Shown here one piece after another: positions 45,083 through 54,540 of a stretch of 64,000 nt of DNA. Source of the DNA: Flavobacteriales bacterium (GTDB lineage: Bacteria; Bacteroidota; Bacteroidia; Flavobacteriales_F; PHOS-HE28). Position numbers and translations under genes: made by a program. A model generated the notes under the pieces. The model was not told the origin of the DNA. It searched no databases and worked only from the letters and a program-made list of their open reading frames with translations. The stretch lies in contig JADJKO010000003.1 of the NCBI GenBank assembly GCA_016705955.1, positions 124,001 to 188,000 of the forward strand, in the 5' to 3' direction. Within the stretch, counting starts at the first letter, position 1; every line of letters starts with the position of its first letter.

Positions 45083-45829
45083 ATGCGCACCTTCAACCTC
45101 TCCCTCCTAGCGGCCTTTCTCCTTTCAACCGGCACGCTCTGCGCCCAGAACCTCGGCGAGATCCGCGGTCGGGTCTACGCTCCGGATGGAACCGCACAGA
45201 TCAGTGCCAACGTGTACGCAACTATCAATGGTGAACTGGTCGGCACGGTTACGGACCTGGATGGTCGTTTCGTCCTGAAGCCCTTGCCGCCGGGATTGCA
45301 CGGCCTCACCATCTCATACGCAGGCTTGGAGAACGTGGAGTTCGCAGCCATCGAGGTCACCGCCGATCGGGCTACCTATGTCGGGGATGTACATATGCAT
45401 CCCAAGACATTAAGAGGTGCCGAAGTGATCGCCTGGAAACGCAAGCTCATCGAAAAGGATGACCCGAGCCGCATGAGTTTGCTCGCCACGGAGATCGCCA
45501 AACTACCCGTGGCGAAGAATCCGGTACAGCTCATCAGCACGCAGTTCGCCGGTGTTACCGCTGCACCCAACGGTGACGGCTTATACTTCCGTGGATCGCG
45601 CACGGAGAACATGGCCAGTTACATCGATGGCGTGAAGGTGAGTGGTGCAGTGCCGCGTATCCCGCCCTCGGCCATCAGCAGCATCTCGGTGTATACCGGC
45701 GGCCTGCCCGCGCGCTACGGCGATGTGACCGGCGGGGTGATCGTGATCGAAACGAAGACCTACGCCGAGATGCTTCAATACGCGCGCCGACAAGCCGCAC
45801 GACAAGAAACCCAGGACGTTGTTGACTGA
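45083..45829 (+). CDS. TonB plug-domain protein lacking a barrel
   Basis: A 248-residue protein with a signal peptide (LSLLAAFLLSTGTLCAQ), a CarboxypepD_reg-like domain (about 22-95: LGEIRGRVYAPDGTAQIS, TDLDGRFVLKPLPPG) and a plug domain (about 130-235: PVQLISTQFAGVTAAPNG, YIDGVKVSGAVPRIPPSAI, PARYGDVTGGVIVIETKTY). It ends soon after the plug with no barrel, at a stop right before the ECF sigma gene (3-nt gap). It could be a truncated receptor or a genuine plug-only protein. The position before sigma and anti-sigma-like genes favours a signalling role. ATG 45053 is an alternative start. Confidence 0.75.
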   Translation: MRTFNLSLLAAFLLSTGTLCAQNLGEIRGRVYAPDGTAQISANVYATINGELVGTVTDLDGRFVLKPLPPGLHGLTISYAGLENVEFAAIEVTADRATYVGDVHMHPKTLRGAEVIAWKRKLIEKDDPSRMSLLATEIAKLPVAKNPVQLISTQFAGVTAAPNGDGLYFRGSRTENMASYIDGVKVSGAVPRIPPSAISSISVYTGGLPARYGDVTGGVIVIETKTYAEMLQYARRQAARQETQDVVD

Positions 45830-45834
45830 ACGGA

Positions 45835-46404
45835 ATGTTCCTGCGCCGGAAACCTACACCCGATGCCAGTGATGAGGAACTGGTGCTCGCCCTACAGGGT
45901 GGGCACCATTCCGCTTGGGGCCTGCTTTGGGACCGCTACGCGCACCTGCTCTTCGGAGTCAGCATGAAGTACTTGAAGGATCCGGAACGGAGCAAGGATG
46001 CCGTGGTGGATCTGTTCGCCAAACTTCCGGATATGCTCAAGCGGCACCCCGTGGAACGCTTCCGGCCATGGATCCACACTGTGATGCGGAACCATTGTCT
46101 GTTGGCGCTTCGTGGTGATCATCGCCAAGTGCGATGGGACGATGCGATCGGGAACGACATCACTGCGGATCACGCCGAGGATGTTGTCCTGCATGAAGCC
46201 GACCTACAGCGCATGGAAACCGCGATCGATCAGCTGAACGAAACACAGCGGAGCTGCATCCGCCTCTTCCACCTCGAACGACTTTCCTACGCGCAAGTGC
46301 AGGAGCGTCTCGGGATCGACTACGACCAACTGCGCAGCCACCTGCAGAACGGCCGCCGCAACCTCCGCCTCATCCTTCAACAGCATGCCGACCAGAACGC
46401 ATAG
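45835..46404 (+). CDS. RNA polymerase ECF-type sigma factor
   Basis: A 189-residue sigma-70 family protein. Region 2 lies at about 15-80 (WGLLWDRYAHLLFGVSMKYL, KDAVVDLFAKLPDML) and region 4 at about 130-180 (QRSCIRLFHLERLSYAQVQE, IDYDQLRSHLQNGRRNLRL). The linker is long for an ECF factor. It starts 5 nt after the plug-protein stop codon and overlaps the next gene by 20 nt, so all three are likely one unit. The regulon is unknown; outer-membrane signalling is inferred from the neighbours. Confidence 0.9.
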   Translation: MFLRRKPTPDASDEELVLALQGGHHSAWGLLWDRYAHLLFGVSMKYLKDPERSKDAVVDLFAKLPDMLKRHPVERFRPWIHTVMRNHCLLALRGDHRQVRWDDAIGNDITADHAEDVVLHEADLQRMETAIDQLNETQRSCIRLFHLERLSYAQVQERLGIDYDQLRSHLQNGRRNLRLILQQHADQNA

Positions 46405-47476
46405 CTCCGATCCCTTCGCTCCGCGCGGCGCGCTTTCGCGTGAGCACTTGCTCGCGTACGCCGAAGGCCGCCTCGATGGATCCGCCGCACATGAAGTGGA
46501 ACTCCACTTGGAACGCGACCCGTTGTTGCGCGAAGCCGTCGAAGGGCTTCGTGAACCCGGAGCCTTCGCCGCACTGAAGGGTCTTGATGCCGCCCGGTCG
46601 GCGAAGAGCAATGGCATAGCTGGGATGTGGGTGGTTGCAGGCGTTGTCGTCCTTCTGATCGCCGGAGTGATGACCCACTTCGGTACCACGGGAACGGAGG
46701 GCGAAGTCGTGCAACAGCCGAAGATGGTTGCCGAAGGATCCGATGACGCCACACCTGTGGTCGCTCCTCTCTTGAACGAGGAGATCGTCGCTGCGGAGGA
46801 ACAGCCGAAACAGGATCGCATCGGGCATGAACGCATGGCTTTGCACACACGCGAAGCGGCGCGTCTCGTCCTCCAACGTGAACCGGGGATCGAGCGGGTG
46901 CAACCACGCGGAACCGAGGTGCGCACGAATGATCCTACCACGGATGTACGTCCCGCAAAGCACCATCGCACTTCACTTCAGCTGCTCTTCCTGCACGACC
47001 TGAAAGTGGTGCATCCGAAGGAATTGTACGACCGGGATCCGATGATGAACCTCAGCGACATCCATGTGGCTGCGCGGTTCGCTGATGCTTCGGATAGGGA
47101 TAGTACACACACGCACGAGATCCTCCTTCCGTACACGGAGTTCATGGATGATGCGCTCGGGAGCTTTGTGAAGAATGATCACAAAGGCTGCTTGGACGAT
47201 CTGCGCTTTCTCCTGGACCAGCACCCCGACGACGTGAACGCGCTGTTCTACTCCGGGCTTTGCGCATACAACCTCGGGCTCTATGATCGGGCGCGCGGCT
47301 TCCTGCAACGCGCTGCCGGACATCCGGTGGATGTGTTCGATGAAGAAGCGGCTTGGTACTATGCCCTCACGCTCGATCGCCTGAAGGATCCGGGCGCGTA
47401 CGATGCCTTCCAACGCATCGCGAATGGTGATGGATTCTACAGCGAATTGGCCAAAGGACGGATCACTGCGCACTGA
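46385..47476 (+). CDS. Membrane-anchored anti-sigma-like protein with TPR-like tail
   Basis: A 363-residue protein. The cytoplasmic N-terminus (about 1-75: LSREHLLAYAEGRLDGSAAH, EVELHLERDPLLREAVEGLR) resembles the anti-sigma/zinc-finger-like cytoplasmic region but lacks the Cys/His ligands. One membrane helix follows (about 80-100: WVVAGVVVLLIAGVM), then a long linker and a TPR-like C-terminus (about 250-350: DDVNALFYSGLCAYNLGLYD, RAAGHPVDVFDEEAAW). It overlaps the sigma gene by 20 nt. Anti-sigma function is an inference from position and topology. Confidence 0.7.
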   Translation: MPTRTHSSDPFAPRGALSREHLLAYAEGRLDGSAAHEVELHLERDPLLREAVEGLREPGAFAALKGLDAARSAKSNGIAGMWVVAGVVVLLIAGVMTHFGTTGTEGEVVQQPKMVAEGSDDATPVVAPLLNEEIVAAEEQPKQDRIGHERMALHTREAARLVLQREPGIERVQPRGTEVRTNDPTTDVRPAKHHRTSLQLLFLHDLKVVHPKELYDRDPMMNLSDIHVAARFADASDRDSTHTHEILLPYTEFMDDALGSFVKNDHKGCLDDLRFLLDQHPDDVNALFYSGLCAYNLGLYDRARGFLQRAAGHPVDVFDEEAAWYYALTLDRLKDPGAYDAFQRIANGDGFYSELAKGRITAH

Positions 47477-47485
47477 GCGCAGCGT

Positions 47486-48436
47486 TCAACCTTGCACGAT
47501 CTGTTCGAGCCGTTGTCCGGAAACGTCGGTGTTCAACTGCGTCCATAATGGCAAGTGGTCGCTGAGTTGGTAGGTGAACGCTTCCTTGGTCAAGCCATCG
47601 GGGAAGAGCTCCTTGATGTGCGCGGTGTCGATGAAGAAATCCAGCACACCGCCCTTGTCGCTGAAGTTGACATCGAACTCCGGGTAGTGCAGGATCTGGT
47701 CGTAGCGCTTATCCTTCTCCAGGTTCGTACCCGGATCCTTCAACAGCAAACCCTTGGGCACTTGCAAGCCATGCTTCGTGATCGCCTTGTAGTGTTTGCT
47801 CGTGCGTGATGGAATGTTGAAATCGCCCATGACGATGAGGTCCTTGTCCTCCTTCACCGCATCGCGCCGTTTGCCCTCGATCCAATCCGCAAGCAGACCC
47901 AACTCCTCCTCGCGACCTTCCTCGGTTCCCCATTGGGCATGGGTGGTGAGTACAACGAAGTCCAACGTGCCACTGCGGAAGGACGCCATGTACGGCGCGC
48001 GCCAGAAATCATTCTCGGGCAGGTAATGCAGGCCCACTTTCCTTCGCGGAGCGGTCGCCTCGGCAGCAAGTCCGTTGAAGACCACCGCGCGACGATCATA
48101 GAGGAAGGCGATCCGTTCCCGGTTACCACCGGCGTCCGGGATCATGTCGCTGTACACGGCGCGCCAATCATTACCGAGCAAGGCAAGCACCCGTCCGAGA
48201 TCCGCAAGGTTGTCGCGCAATTCCACCAGGCCCACCAGATCGAACTGGCTGATGATCTCGGCGATGAAATGGATGCTCTCCTCGCGTCTCCGCTTTTTCC
48301 CGAACTCGCGAATGTTCCAGGTCGCGATATTGATGCTCTCGTCCAATCGGCTTGGCGGAATGTTCGCCGCATCGATCCGCGCTTTCAATTTCAAGAGACT
48401 TGCGGCGAGCTTGGCACTTATGTTCCCGTGATCCAT
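47486..48436 (-). CDS. Endonuclease/exonuclease/phosphatase family protein
   Basis: A 316-residue metal-dependent hydrolase of the EEP fold. Motifs in order: INIATWNIREFGKKRR near 35, LVGLVELRDN near 70, VLTTHAQWGTEEGRE near 162, LIVMGDFNIPSRTSKH near 203 and the final YQLSDHLPLWTQL near 292. The DNA, RNA or phosphoester substrate cannot be told. The start at 48436 (MDHGNISAKLAAS) is preferred. No signal peptide. Convergent with the anti-sigma-like gene, 9 nt apart. Confidence 0.85.
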   Translation of the reverse strand: MDHGNISAKLAASLLKLKARIDAANIPPSRLDESINIATWNIREFGKKRRREESIHFIAEIISQFDLVGLVELRDNLADLGRVLALLGNDWRAVYSDMIPDAGGNRERIAFLYDRRAVVFNGLAAEATAPRRKVGLHYLPENDFWRAPYMASFRSGTLDFVVLTTHAQWGTEEGREEELGLLADWIEGKRRDAVKEDKDLIVMGDFNIPSRTSKHYKAITKHGLQVPKGLLLKDPGTNLEKDKRYDQILHYPEFDVNFSDKGGVLDFFIDTAHIKELFPDGLTKEAFTYQLSDHLPLWTQLNTDVSGQRLEQIVQG

Positions 48437-48530
48437 GATGGGGGTGTTTGGTCCATCGAAGCAAACAACCAACGGGCACTTCCACAATACCCTTCGGAAT
48501 GATCACGCGCGAAACCGAACAGCGTTGTGA

Positions 48531-50321
48531 TCAATCCGTGACCACCATCGGAGCCGAATGGATCCTTCGGCCTTCCATCACCAACTCGCACAAGAAGATC
48601 CCCGGCCCAGCGGCATGACGATACGGTAACAGCAACGGTCCTACCCCGAGGATCACCGGGATCCGCACCAGTTCGCGTCCGCTGGCATCGGTGATCAGCA
48701 ACTTCGCCGGGCCTGTTGTTCCTGTAGGTGGGTCGATCCGGATCGTTGTTGAAGCTGTGAACGGGTTCGGGGCGATGGTCAGCACTTCCGTGATCACCTC
48801 GCCCCGTTCCGGAACGCCGATCGGCATGCAGGCCAGACCATAGGGGAGATCATCGATCGGCATCGAAGGCGTAGCAGCGTCGTTGCTGCGCACTTGCTCC
48901 GGCGCGAAGGGACTGGTGATGCCATTGGCATCCACGCCAGCAACGCTCACGTAATAGGCGCCGGGGGAGTTGAGCTCTGGCACCAGGTAGCTGCTCTGAT
49001 CCGTGCGATAAAGTGCGTCGAAGTCCGGTGGTGAATTCACTCCCCGCACGCCGATGCGAAAGGCCACATATTGCGATGCGTTGTTCACTTGGACACGCAA
49101 CCCGGTGGGTTCATCCAGCAGTGCGAACGTGGGCATGTCCGGCCCTAGCGCCAAGAGCGTGGCGGTCATCCCGTTGATCACCGCATTGCGCTGCAGGTAG
49201 TTGAAGTCCACGAAGAAGCTATCGACCACCAGATCCCCGTCGGTATCCACGCCAAGGATATCGTCGCTGGTGTGCTGTCGATCATCATACCCTGCTTGGC
49301 TCGGGTCGCCATCGCCGTGCTCATTGGCTGCCGTGAACCGGATGGACTGGAAACCTGCTTCACGGAACGGGATGTGATCGCTCCCGCGCCCGATGCGATC
49401 CTCCATGCCCATCACGCTCACCAACATCGGAACCGGGACATGATCACTCAACTTCTCCCTGTAGGAGAGCTTCACCAATTGCGCCAACCCTCGTGTAGCA
49501 CCCGCGCTGAACACCCTTAATTGCAGGCTGTCCACGGCGTTCTCCACCATGCACCCGGGCGGCGATGCGGTGCCGCCGCACAGGATCCCGCCCACGATGT
49601 CGTTGTTCTGGACCCCTTTGACAGCGATGCCTTGCGACGTGCAGAACTGCGCCATCGCCCGCGCGCCCAACAAGCCGTGCTCTTCACCTGTATTCAGCAC
49701 GAACACCAAGGTGTGGTTGAACGTGTAGCGACTCAGCACGCGCGCGAGTTCGATCACCAAGGCCGTCCCACTGCCATTATCCTCAGCGCCTTGCGCATCA
49801 CAAAGCGGGTCGCAGTTGTCGGCGCAGCGGCTGTCCATATGCGCTTCGATGATGATCACCTTGTGCCCCTCGATCCGTGATCCCGGCAACACGGCCATGG
49901 CATTGCGCCAACCTTGGCCGCTTCCGCAATTGCCTGTTTCGTTGGCGTAGTTGAACTGTAGGTACGCGGGGATCAATCGGTTCTCGTTCGCGGCGCTGAA
50001 CTGTTGGAACTTGGAGAATGCCCAACGTCGCGCAGCACCGATGCCGGTCGATGCACTCACGGTATCCGAGTAGGTGTGGCGCGTGCCGAAGGAGACGATC
50101 CGCTGCAAGTGTGCTTTCAGTGAATCCGCGTTCACCTCCGTACGCAACGCGCAGATGATCTCTTCATGATCATCGATCACCACACTCGCCGCGTAATCCG
50201 CAGGGTCATGCAACCCCTTCATGGCCTGCACGGCCAGCGGATCAGTGCAGAGAATGCCAGAGAACTGGGCTCGGACCAACGATGAACCGAGCAACGCGGA
50301 CGCGAGGAGAAATGCTTTCAT
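48531..50321 (-). CDS. Secreted M28-family peptidase with T9SS sorting domain
   Basis: A 596-residue exported metallopeptidase. Signal peptide KAFLLASALLGSSLVRAQ. Zinc-ligand motifs of the M28 family: IEAHMDSRCADN, GAEDNGSGTALV, LNTGEEHGLLGARAMA and GRGSDHIPFREAGFQSIRF. A fibronectin-III-like stretch and a C-terminal T9SS type A domain follow (LTIAPNPFTASTTIRIDPPT, LLITDASGRELVRIPV, GIFLCELVMEG). The enzyme should be exported and attached by the T9SS and act on peptides outside the cell. The starts at 50327 or 50321 both precede the signal peptide; upstream codons are unrelated. Confidence 0.88.
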   Translation of the reverse strand: MKAFLLASALLGSSLVRAQFSGILCTDPLAVQAMKGLHDPADYAASVVIDDHEEIICALRTEVNADSLKAHLQRIVSFGTRHTYSDTVSASTGIGAARRWAFSKFQQFSAANENRLIPAYLQFNYANETGNCGSGQGWRNAMAVLPGSRIEGHKVIIIEAHMDSRCADNCDPLCDAQGAEDNGSGTALVIELARVLSRYTFNHTLVFVLNTGEEHGLLGARAMAQFCTSQGIAVKGVQNNDIVGGILCGGTASPPGCMVENAVDSLQLRVFSAGATRGLAQLVKLSYREKLSDHVPVPMLVSVMGMEDRIGRGSDHIPFREAGFQSIRFTAANEHGDGDPSQAGYDDRQHTSDDILGVDTDGDLVVDSFFVDFNYLQRNAVINGMTATLLALGPDMPTFALLDEPTGLRVQVNNASQYVAFRIGVRGVNSPPDFDALYRTDQSSYLVPELNSPGAYYVSVAGVDANGITSPFAPEQVRSNDAATPSMPIDDLPYGLACMPIGVPERGEVITEVLTIAPNPFTASTTIRIDPPTGTTGPAKLLITDASGRELVRIPVILGVGPLLLPYRHAAGPGIFLCELVMEGRRIHSAPMVVTD

Positions 50322-50501
50322 GATCATGAGATATCCGAATGGTAGGCTCGGCGGTCCGGTTAGGCGTGCCGATTCGTCCTTCAAATTCGCCCTCCTTATT
50401 GTTCGTCCAACCATAGAGCTTCTCGAATCCGCTCTTGAATTGGTCGTCGAGTTCGAGACCCCTGGCTTCTAGCGCCAACTGAGCTGTGATAAGTCGGGGA
50501 C

Positions 50502-51975
50502 TCAACTCATCCAATTCACCTTCCCCTCCGGGTTCCACTTCGTCGTGGTCTTCTTCAGTTGCGTCCAGAATTCGATGCTGCTCTTCCCGGTGATATCACA
50601 GGTTCCGAACTTGCTGTCATTCCAGCCACCGAAGCTGAAGGGTTCGCGCGGAACGGGCACGCCGATGTTCACGCCGATCATGCCGGCGCTGGCGCGTTCC
50701 ATGACCTGGCGTGCGTTGCCGCCGCTCTGCGTGAAGACCGCAGCCGCGTTGCCGTAGGGGTTCGCGTTCTCGATGGCGATGCCCGCATCCAGGTCCTTCG
50801 CGCGGATGATGCTGATGACCGGACCGAAGACCTCTTCTCGCGAGATGCGCATGTCGGCGGTCACGTGGTCGATGATGGTGGGACCGAGGTAGTAACCGTT
50901 AGCCTTGTCGCCTTCCACTTTCGGATTGCGGCCGTCGAGCAGCACTTTCGCTCCGGCCTTTTCCGCTTCCTCGATGAAGCCGAGGATGCGCTCGTAGGAA
51001 ACCTTGCTGATCACCGGTCCCAGGTTCTTGCCGGGGATGAGCTTCTTCGCTTCCACGATCATCTGCTGGATGATCGGTTCCACCGCACCGATGCCGACCA
51101 TCTGCGCAGCGGCCATGCAGCGTTGCCCTGCGCAGCCGCTCATGCTCGCGACGACGTTGCTGGCGGTCATCTCCAAGTGTGCATCGGGCAGCACGAGCAA
51201 GTGGTTCTTTGCACCGCCGAGGCAGAGCGCGCGCTTCAGCGAAGCAGTCGCACGCACGTAAACGATCTTGGCCACGGTGGTGCTTCCCACGAAGCTCACG
51301 GCCTTGATGCCGGGGTGATCGCAGATGGCTTCCACGATCGCGCGGTCGCCGTTCACTACGTTGAAGACGCCATCGGGCAGGCCGGCCTCCTTCAGCAATT
51401 CCGCAATGCGGATGGCGCTGATCGGTACCACTTCGCTCGGCTTCAGGATCATGGTATTGCCCAACATCAGTGCGTTGGGGATGGTCCAGTGCGGTACCAT
51501 GTTCGGGAAGTTGAACGGTGCGATGCTCGCCACCACGCCCAATGGCTTGCGCTCGATGCGGCACTCCACGCCCCTGCTCACTTCGAGCACTTCACCTTGG
51601 ATCAACTGCGGCAAACTGCACGCGAACTCACATAGCTCCATGCTCTTGTCCACCTCGGCGTACGACTCGTCCATCGTCTTGCCGTTCTCGGTGTGTACCA
51701 GCGTGGCGAGCTCTTCGCGGTTCTTCGAAAAGCAGTTCGCGGTAGCGGAAGAAGATCTGCGAACGCTCCTTGATCGGCGTGCCGCTCCAACCGGGGAATG
51801 CGGCTTCTGCGGCTTGGACGGCCTTGTCCAGATCGCTTGCGGTGCTGAGAGGGACGGTTGAGATAACAGCGCCATCCAACGGGGAATGGACGTCCATCTT
51901 CTGCTGGCCGTTCACTTCGGGCTTGCCGGCGATGTAGTTGGTGACTTCGGGGTACTTGAGCGTGAGCGTGGACAT
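50502..51975 (-). pseudogene. mmsA: Methylmalonate-semialdehyde dehydrogenase with frameshift
   Basis: The two frames together give a full-length CoA-acylating aldehyde dehydrogenase (about 490 residues), the last step of valine catabolism. The N-terminal part starts at 51975 (MSTLTLKYPEVTNYIAGKP) and runs to RSQIFFRYRELLF, where one extra base near 51724-51730 shifts the frame. The rest reads KNREELATLVHTENGKT and continues to the end with catalytic Cys in SGCAGQRCMAAAQMV, GPVISKVSYERI, EEVFGPVISII and the C-terminal GWNDSKFGTCDITGKS. The rest of the gene looks under selection (no other breaks), so this may be a sequencing error or a very recent mutation. Confidence 0.8.
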
Positions 51976-52015
51976 GGGAGGGGATTGCGACCGGAAAGGT
52001 ACGGAGGCAACGATG

Positions 52016-52107
52016 GAACGCAGATGACGCTGAAAGGGCTGATGGTCACAGATAGAAAGGCAATTCAGGATCTGCGTTGATCCACTCTTTCAGCGTCATC
52101 AGCGTTC
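52016..52107. repeat. Intergenic hairpin repeat, ACGCAGATGACGC type
   Basis: The 21-nt arms 52016-52036 and 52087-52107 are reverse complements with one mismatch, between the mmsA and deaminase genes. The arm and the following GATGGTCAC segment match the family at 35054-35292. Confidence 0.8.
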
Positions 52108-52538
52108 TATTCCCCGATGTCCTCGTTCCACAGCTCAGGCTCGGCCGCGATGAACTCCTTCATCATCGCCACGCATTCCGGCAGGTCCAGGTCGATCACT
52201 TCCACGCCATGGCTCTCCATGAACTCCCGTGCTCCAGAGAATGTGCGACTCTCGCCCACCACCACCTTCTTGATCTTGAACTGCACGATGGTGCCCGCGC
52301 ACATGTAGCAGGGCATCAGTGTGGAATAGATCGTGGTGCCCTTGTAGCTGCCGATGCGGCCCGCGTTGTTCAGGCAATCCATCTCGCCGTGTAGGATCGG
52401 GTTCTTCTCCTGAACGCGCTTGTTGTGGCCACGGGCTATGACCTTGCCGTCACGCACCAGCACTGAACCGATCGGAATTCCGCCCTGCGACCGGCCCAAG
52501 CGGGCTTCGTCGATGGCGGCTTGCATGAATTCGTCCAT
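52107..52538 (-). CDS. Cytosine/nucleoside deaminase
   Basis: A 143-residue zinc-dependent deaminase. Zinc and catalytic motifs: HGEMDCLNNAG (HxE) near 50 and MPCYMCAGTIVQFKI (PCxxC) near 75. The N-terminus (MDEFMQAAIDEARLGRSQGG) and SYKGTTIYSTL are close to the yeast-type cytosine deaminase branch, though guanine- or other base-specific relatives exist. The final stop touches the hairpin repeat at 52107, so transcript 3' ends may carry that hairpin. Confidence 0.88.
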   Translation of the reverse strand: MDEFMQAAIDEARLGRSQGGIPIGSVLVRDGKVIARGHNKRVQEKNPILHGEMDCLNNAGRIGSYKGTTIYSTLMPCYMCAGTIVQFKIKKVVVGESRTFSGAREFMESHGVEVIDLDLPECVAMMKEFIAAEPELWNEDIGE

Positions 52539-52624
52539 TTACGTCAGAGCGATCACATCTTAGCATGGCTGCTCCGCGGACAAACATATCTTGGATTACA
52601 ATATCGGCCAGGAGGTCACTCGAT

Positions 52625-53149
52625 ATGACGCATACCGATCAACCCATCAAGGTCTTCCGATTGGAGAAGGACACCAACTGGATGCTAGTGTTCTTCCTGA
52701 CCGCCTGGTTGATCATTTGGGTGATCATGGTTGGCTTCATGGGTTTCGGATTGATCACGAGTCCTACCCGATTCCCAGAACTATGGCTCGGCCTATTGGC
52801 GATCATTGCAGCCGGTGTATTCGTGTTGAGAGCATGGCTGTGGCAAGTCCGCGGTGTGGAGATGATCAGTGCGTTTCATGATCGCATTGAGATCAAGAAG
52901 CTCGGTTCATTCGCCTTCAGAAAACCGTGCATTGTGATCCACGAGTTGGATGGGATCGGTGCATCAGCCGATGATCAAACAATGTGGTGGTTGAAGTGGT
53001 GGGGATTCGAGGGTGGCACCATCCATGTCGATTTCCTAGGCAGGTCATTGCGTTGTGGACAAGACTTGAGTCTTGGTCGGGCGCGTTCAATTGCGCGTGA
53101 ACTCAACACGCTGTATCACGATCGCATTGCAGGATCCGGAATCTCTTGA
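52625..53149 (+). CDS. Two-helix membrane protein, unknown function
   Basis: A 174-residue protein with two membrane helices near the N-terminus (WMLVFFLTAWLIIWVIMVG and ELWLGLLAIIAAGVFVLR) and a cytoplasmic PH-like C-terminal half (FHDRIEIKKLGSFAFRK, then GTIHVDFLGRSLRCGQ). The layout recalls small bacterial PH-domain membrane proteins, but the match is structural guesswork. ATG 52625 is preferred to 52565. Base composition looks lower in GC than the neighbours. Convergent with preA. Confidence 0.55.
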   Translation: MTHTDQPIKVFRLEKDTNWMLVFFLTAWLIIWVIMVGFMGFGLITSPTRFPELWLGLLAIIAAGVFVLRAWLWQVRGVEMISAFHDRIEIKKLGSFAFRKPCIVIHELDGIGASADDQTMWWLKWWGFEGGTIHVDFLGRSLRCGQDLSLGRARSIARELNTLYHDRIAGSGIS

Positions 53150-53156
53150 GACTCCC

Positions 53157-54506
53157 TCATCCCTTGTAATGCCGCGGCTTCTTCTTCACCAACGCCTCTG
53201 CAGGCTCCGGCACCCAATGATGCAGCCCACCTGCTAACGGATCATCAAAGGTCTTCGGGATATTGCCAGCGCGGGTCCGATCGCCCCACGTGAGGTGCTG
53301 CTTGCCGTCGTCCTTCCGCTCCATGGTGATGCATTCCTCCACGGGGCAAACGATGGAGCATAGGTTGCAACCCACGCAGTTCTCCTCGATGATCGTCGGC
53401 TTGCGGTCGGTTGGGTCGCTGTTGAGAGCGATCGCTTGGTGCGCGCCGTCCTCGCAGGCGGTGTAGCAGAGTTGACAACCGATGCACTTGTCCGGGTTGA
53501 TCTCCGCGACGACCTTGTACTTGAGATTGAGATCCTCCCAGTGCATGATGTTCGGCAGCGCCTTGCCGCGCATCTGCTCGATGGTCGTAAAGCCCTTGCT
53601 GTCCATGTAGCTCTCCAGGCCGGGCAGCAATTCGCGGATGATGCCGAAGCCGTAGTGCATCACGGCGGTACACACTTGCACGCTGGTCGCACCGAGCAGG
53701 ATGAATTCCGCCGCGTCCTTCCAGTTCTCCACGCCACCGATGCCGCTGATGGGAATGCCCACCTGCTGGTCCTGCGCGCAGTTCTTCAGCATGTTCAAGG
53801 CGATCGGCTTCACGGCCGGACCGCAATAGCCGCCGTTGGTGCTCTTGCCATCCACGTTGGGAAAAGGCACGAAGGTGTCGAGGTCCACACCCACCACGCT
53901 TTGGATCGTGTTGATCAAGGAGATCGCATCGCTGCCACCGGCCCTTGCTGCACGCGCCGGTCGGGTGATGTCCGAGATGTTCGGCGTGAGTTTCGTGATC
54001 ACCGGGATCTTCGCGACTTCCTTCACCCACTCCACGATCGTCTGCAACACTTTCGGTTCTTGGCCCACAGCGCTGCCCATGCCACGCTCGCACATCCCGT
54101 GCGGACAACCGAAGTTCAGTTCGATGCCATCGGCTCCGGCGTTCTCCACATCGCGCACGATCTGATGCCACTCCTCCTTCGTCTCCACCATCAGCGATGC
54201 GATCACCGCATGCTCCGGGAAGCGCTTCTTCACTTCGCTGATCTCGCGCAGGTTGTCCTTCAGCGGCCGGTCGGTGATGAGTTCGATGTTGTTGAATCCC
54301 ACCATGCGGTTGTCGCGGTAGTTCACAGCGCCGTAACGGCTACTCACGTTCACCACGGGCACGCCGAGGGTCTTCCACACCGCACCGCCCCAGCCCGCGT
54401 CGAAGGCTTTCATGATCTGGTAGCCGGAGTTCGTTGGCGGAGCAGAAGCCAGCCAGAAAGGATTGGGGCTTTTGATGCCGGCGAGGTTGGTTCGGAGGTC
54501 TGCCAT
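53157..54506 (-). CDS. preA: NAD-dependent dihydropyrimidine dehydrogenase subunit PreA
   Basis: A 449-residue subunit: an FMN-binding dihydroorotate-dehydrogenase-like barrel (about 1-330; SPNPFWLASAPPTNSGYQI, GIELNFGCPHGMCERGMG, PISGIGGVENWKDAAEFIL) followed by two 4Fe-4S clusters (CIGCQLCYTACEDGA and CVGCNLCSIVCPVEECI). With PreT it reduces uracil and thymine to dihydropyrimidines, or the reverse. The partner preT lies upstream, but a hicBA pair now separates them. Confidence 0.93.
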   Translation of the reverse strand: MADLRTNLAGIKSPNPFWLASAPPTNSGYQIMKAFDAGWGGAVWKTLGVPVVNVSSRYGAVNYRDNRMVGFNNIELITDRPLKDNLREISEVKKRFPEHAVIASLMVETKEEWHQIVRDVENAGADGIELNFGCPHGMCERGMGSAVGQEPKVLQTIVEWVKEVAKIPVITKLTPNISDITRPARAARAGGSDAISLINTIQSVVGVDLDTFVPFPNVDGKSTNGGYCGPAVKPIALNMLKNCAQDQQVGIPISGIGGVENWKDAAEFILLGATSVQVCTAVMHYGFGIIRELLPGLESYMDSKGFTTIEQMRGKALPNIMHWEDLNLKYKVVAEINPDKCIGCQLCYTACEDGAHQAIALNSDPTDRKPTIIEENCVGCNLCSIVCPVEECITMERKDDGKQHLTWGDRTRAGNIPKTFDDPLAGGLHHWVPEPAEALVKKKPRHYKG

Positions 54507-54540
54507 GTCGATCAGATCAATCGGGTTCGTTCGTCCAAAT

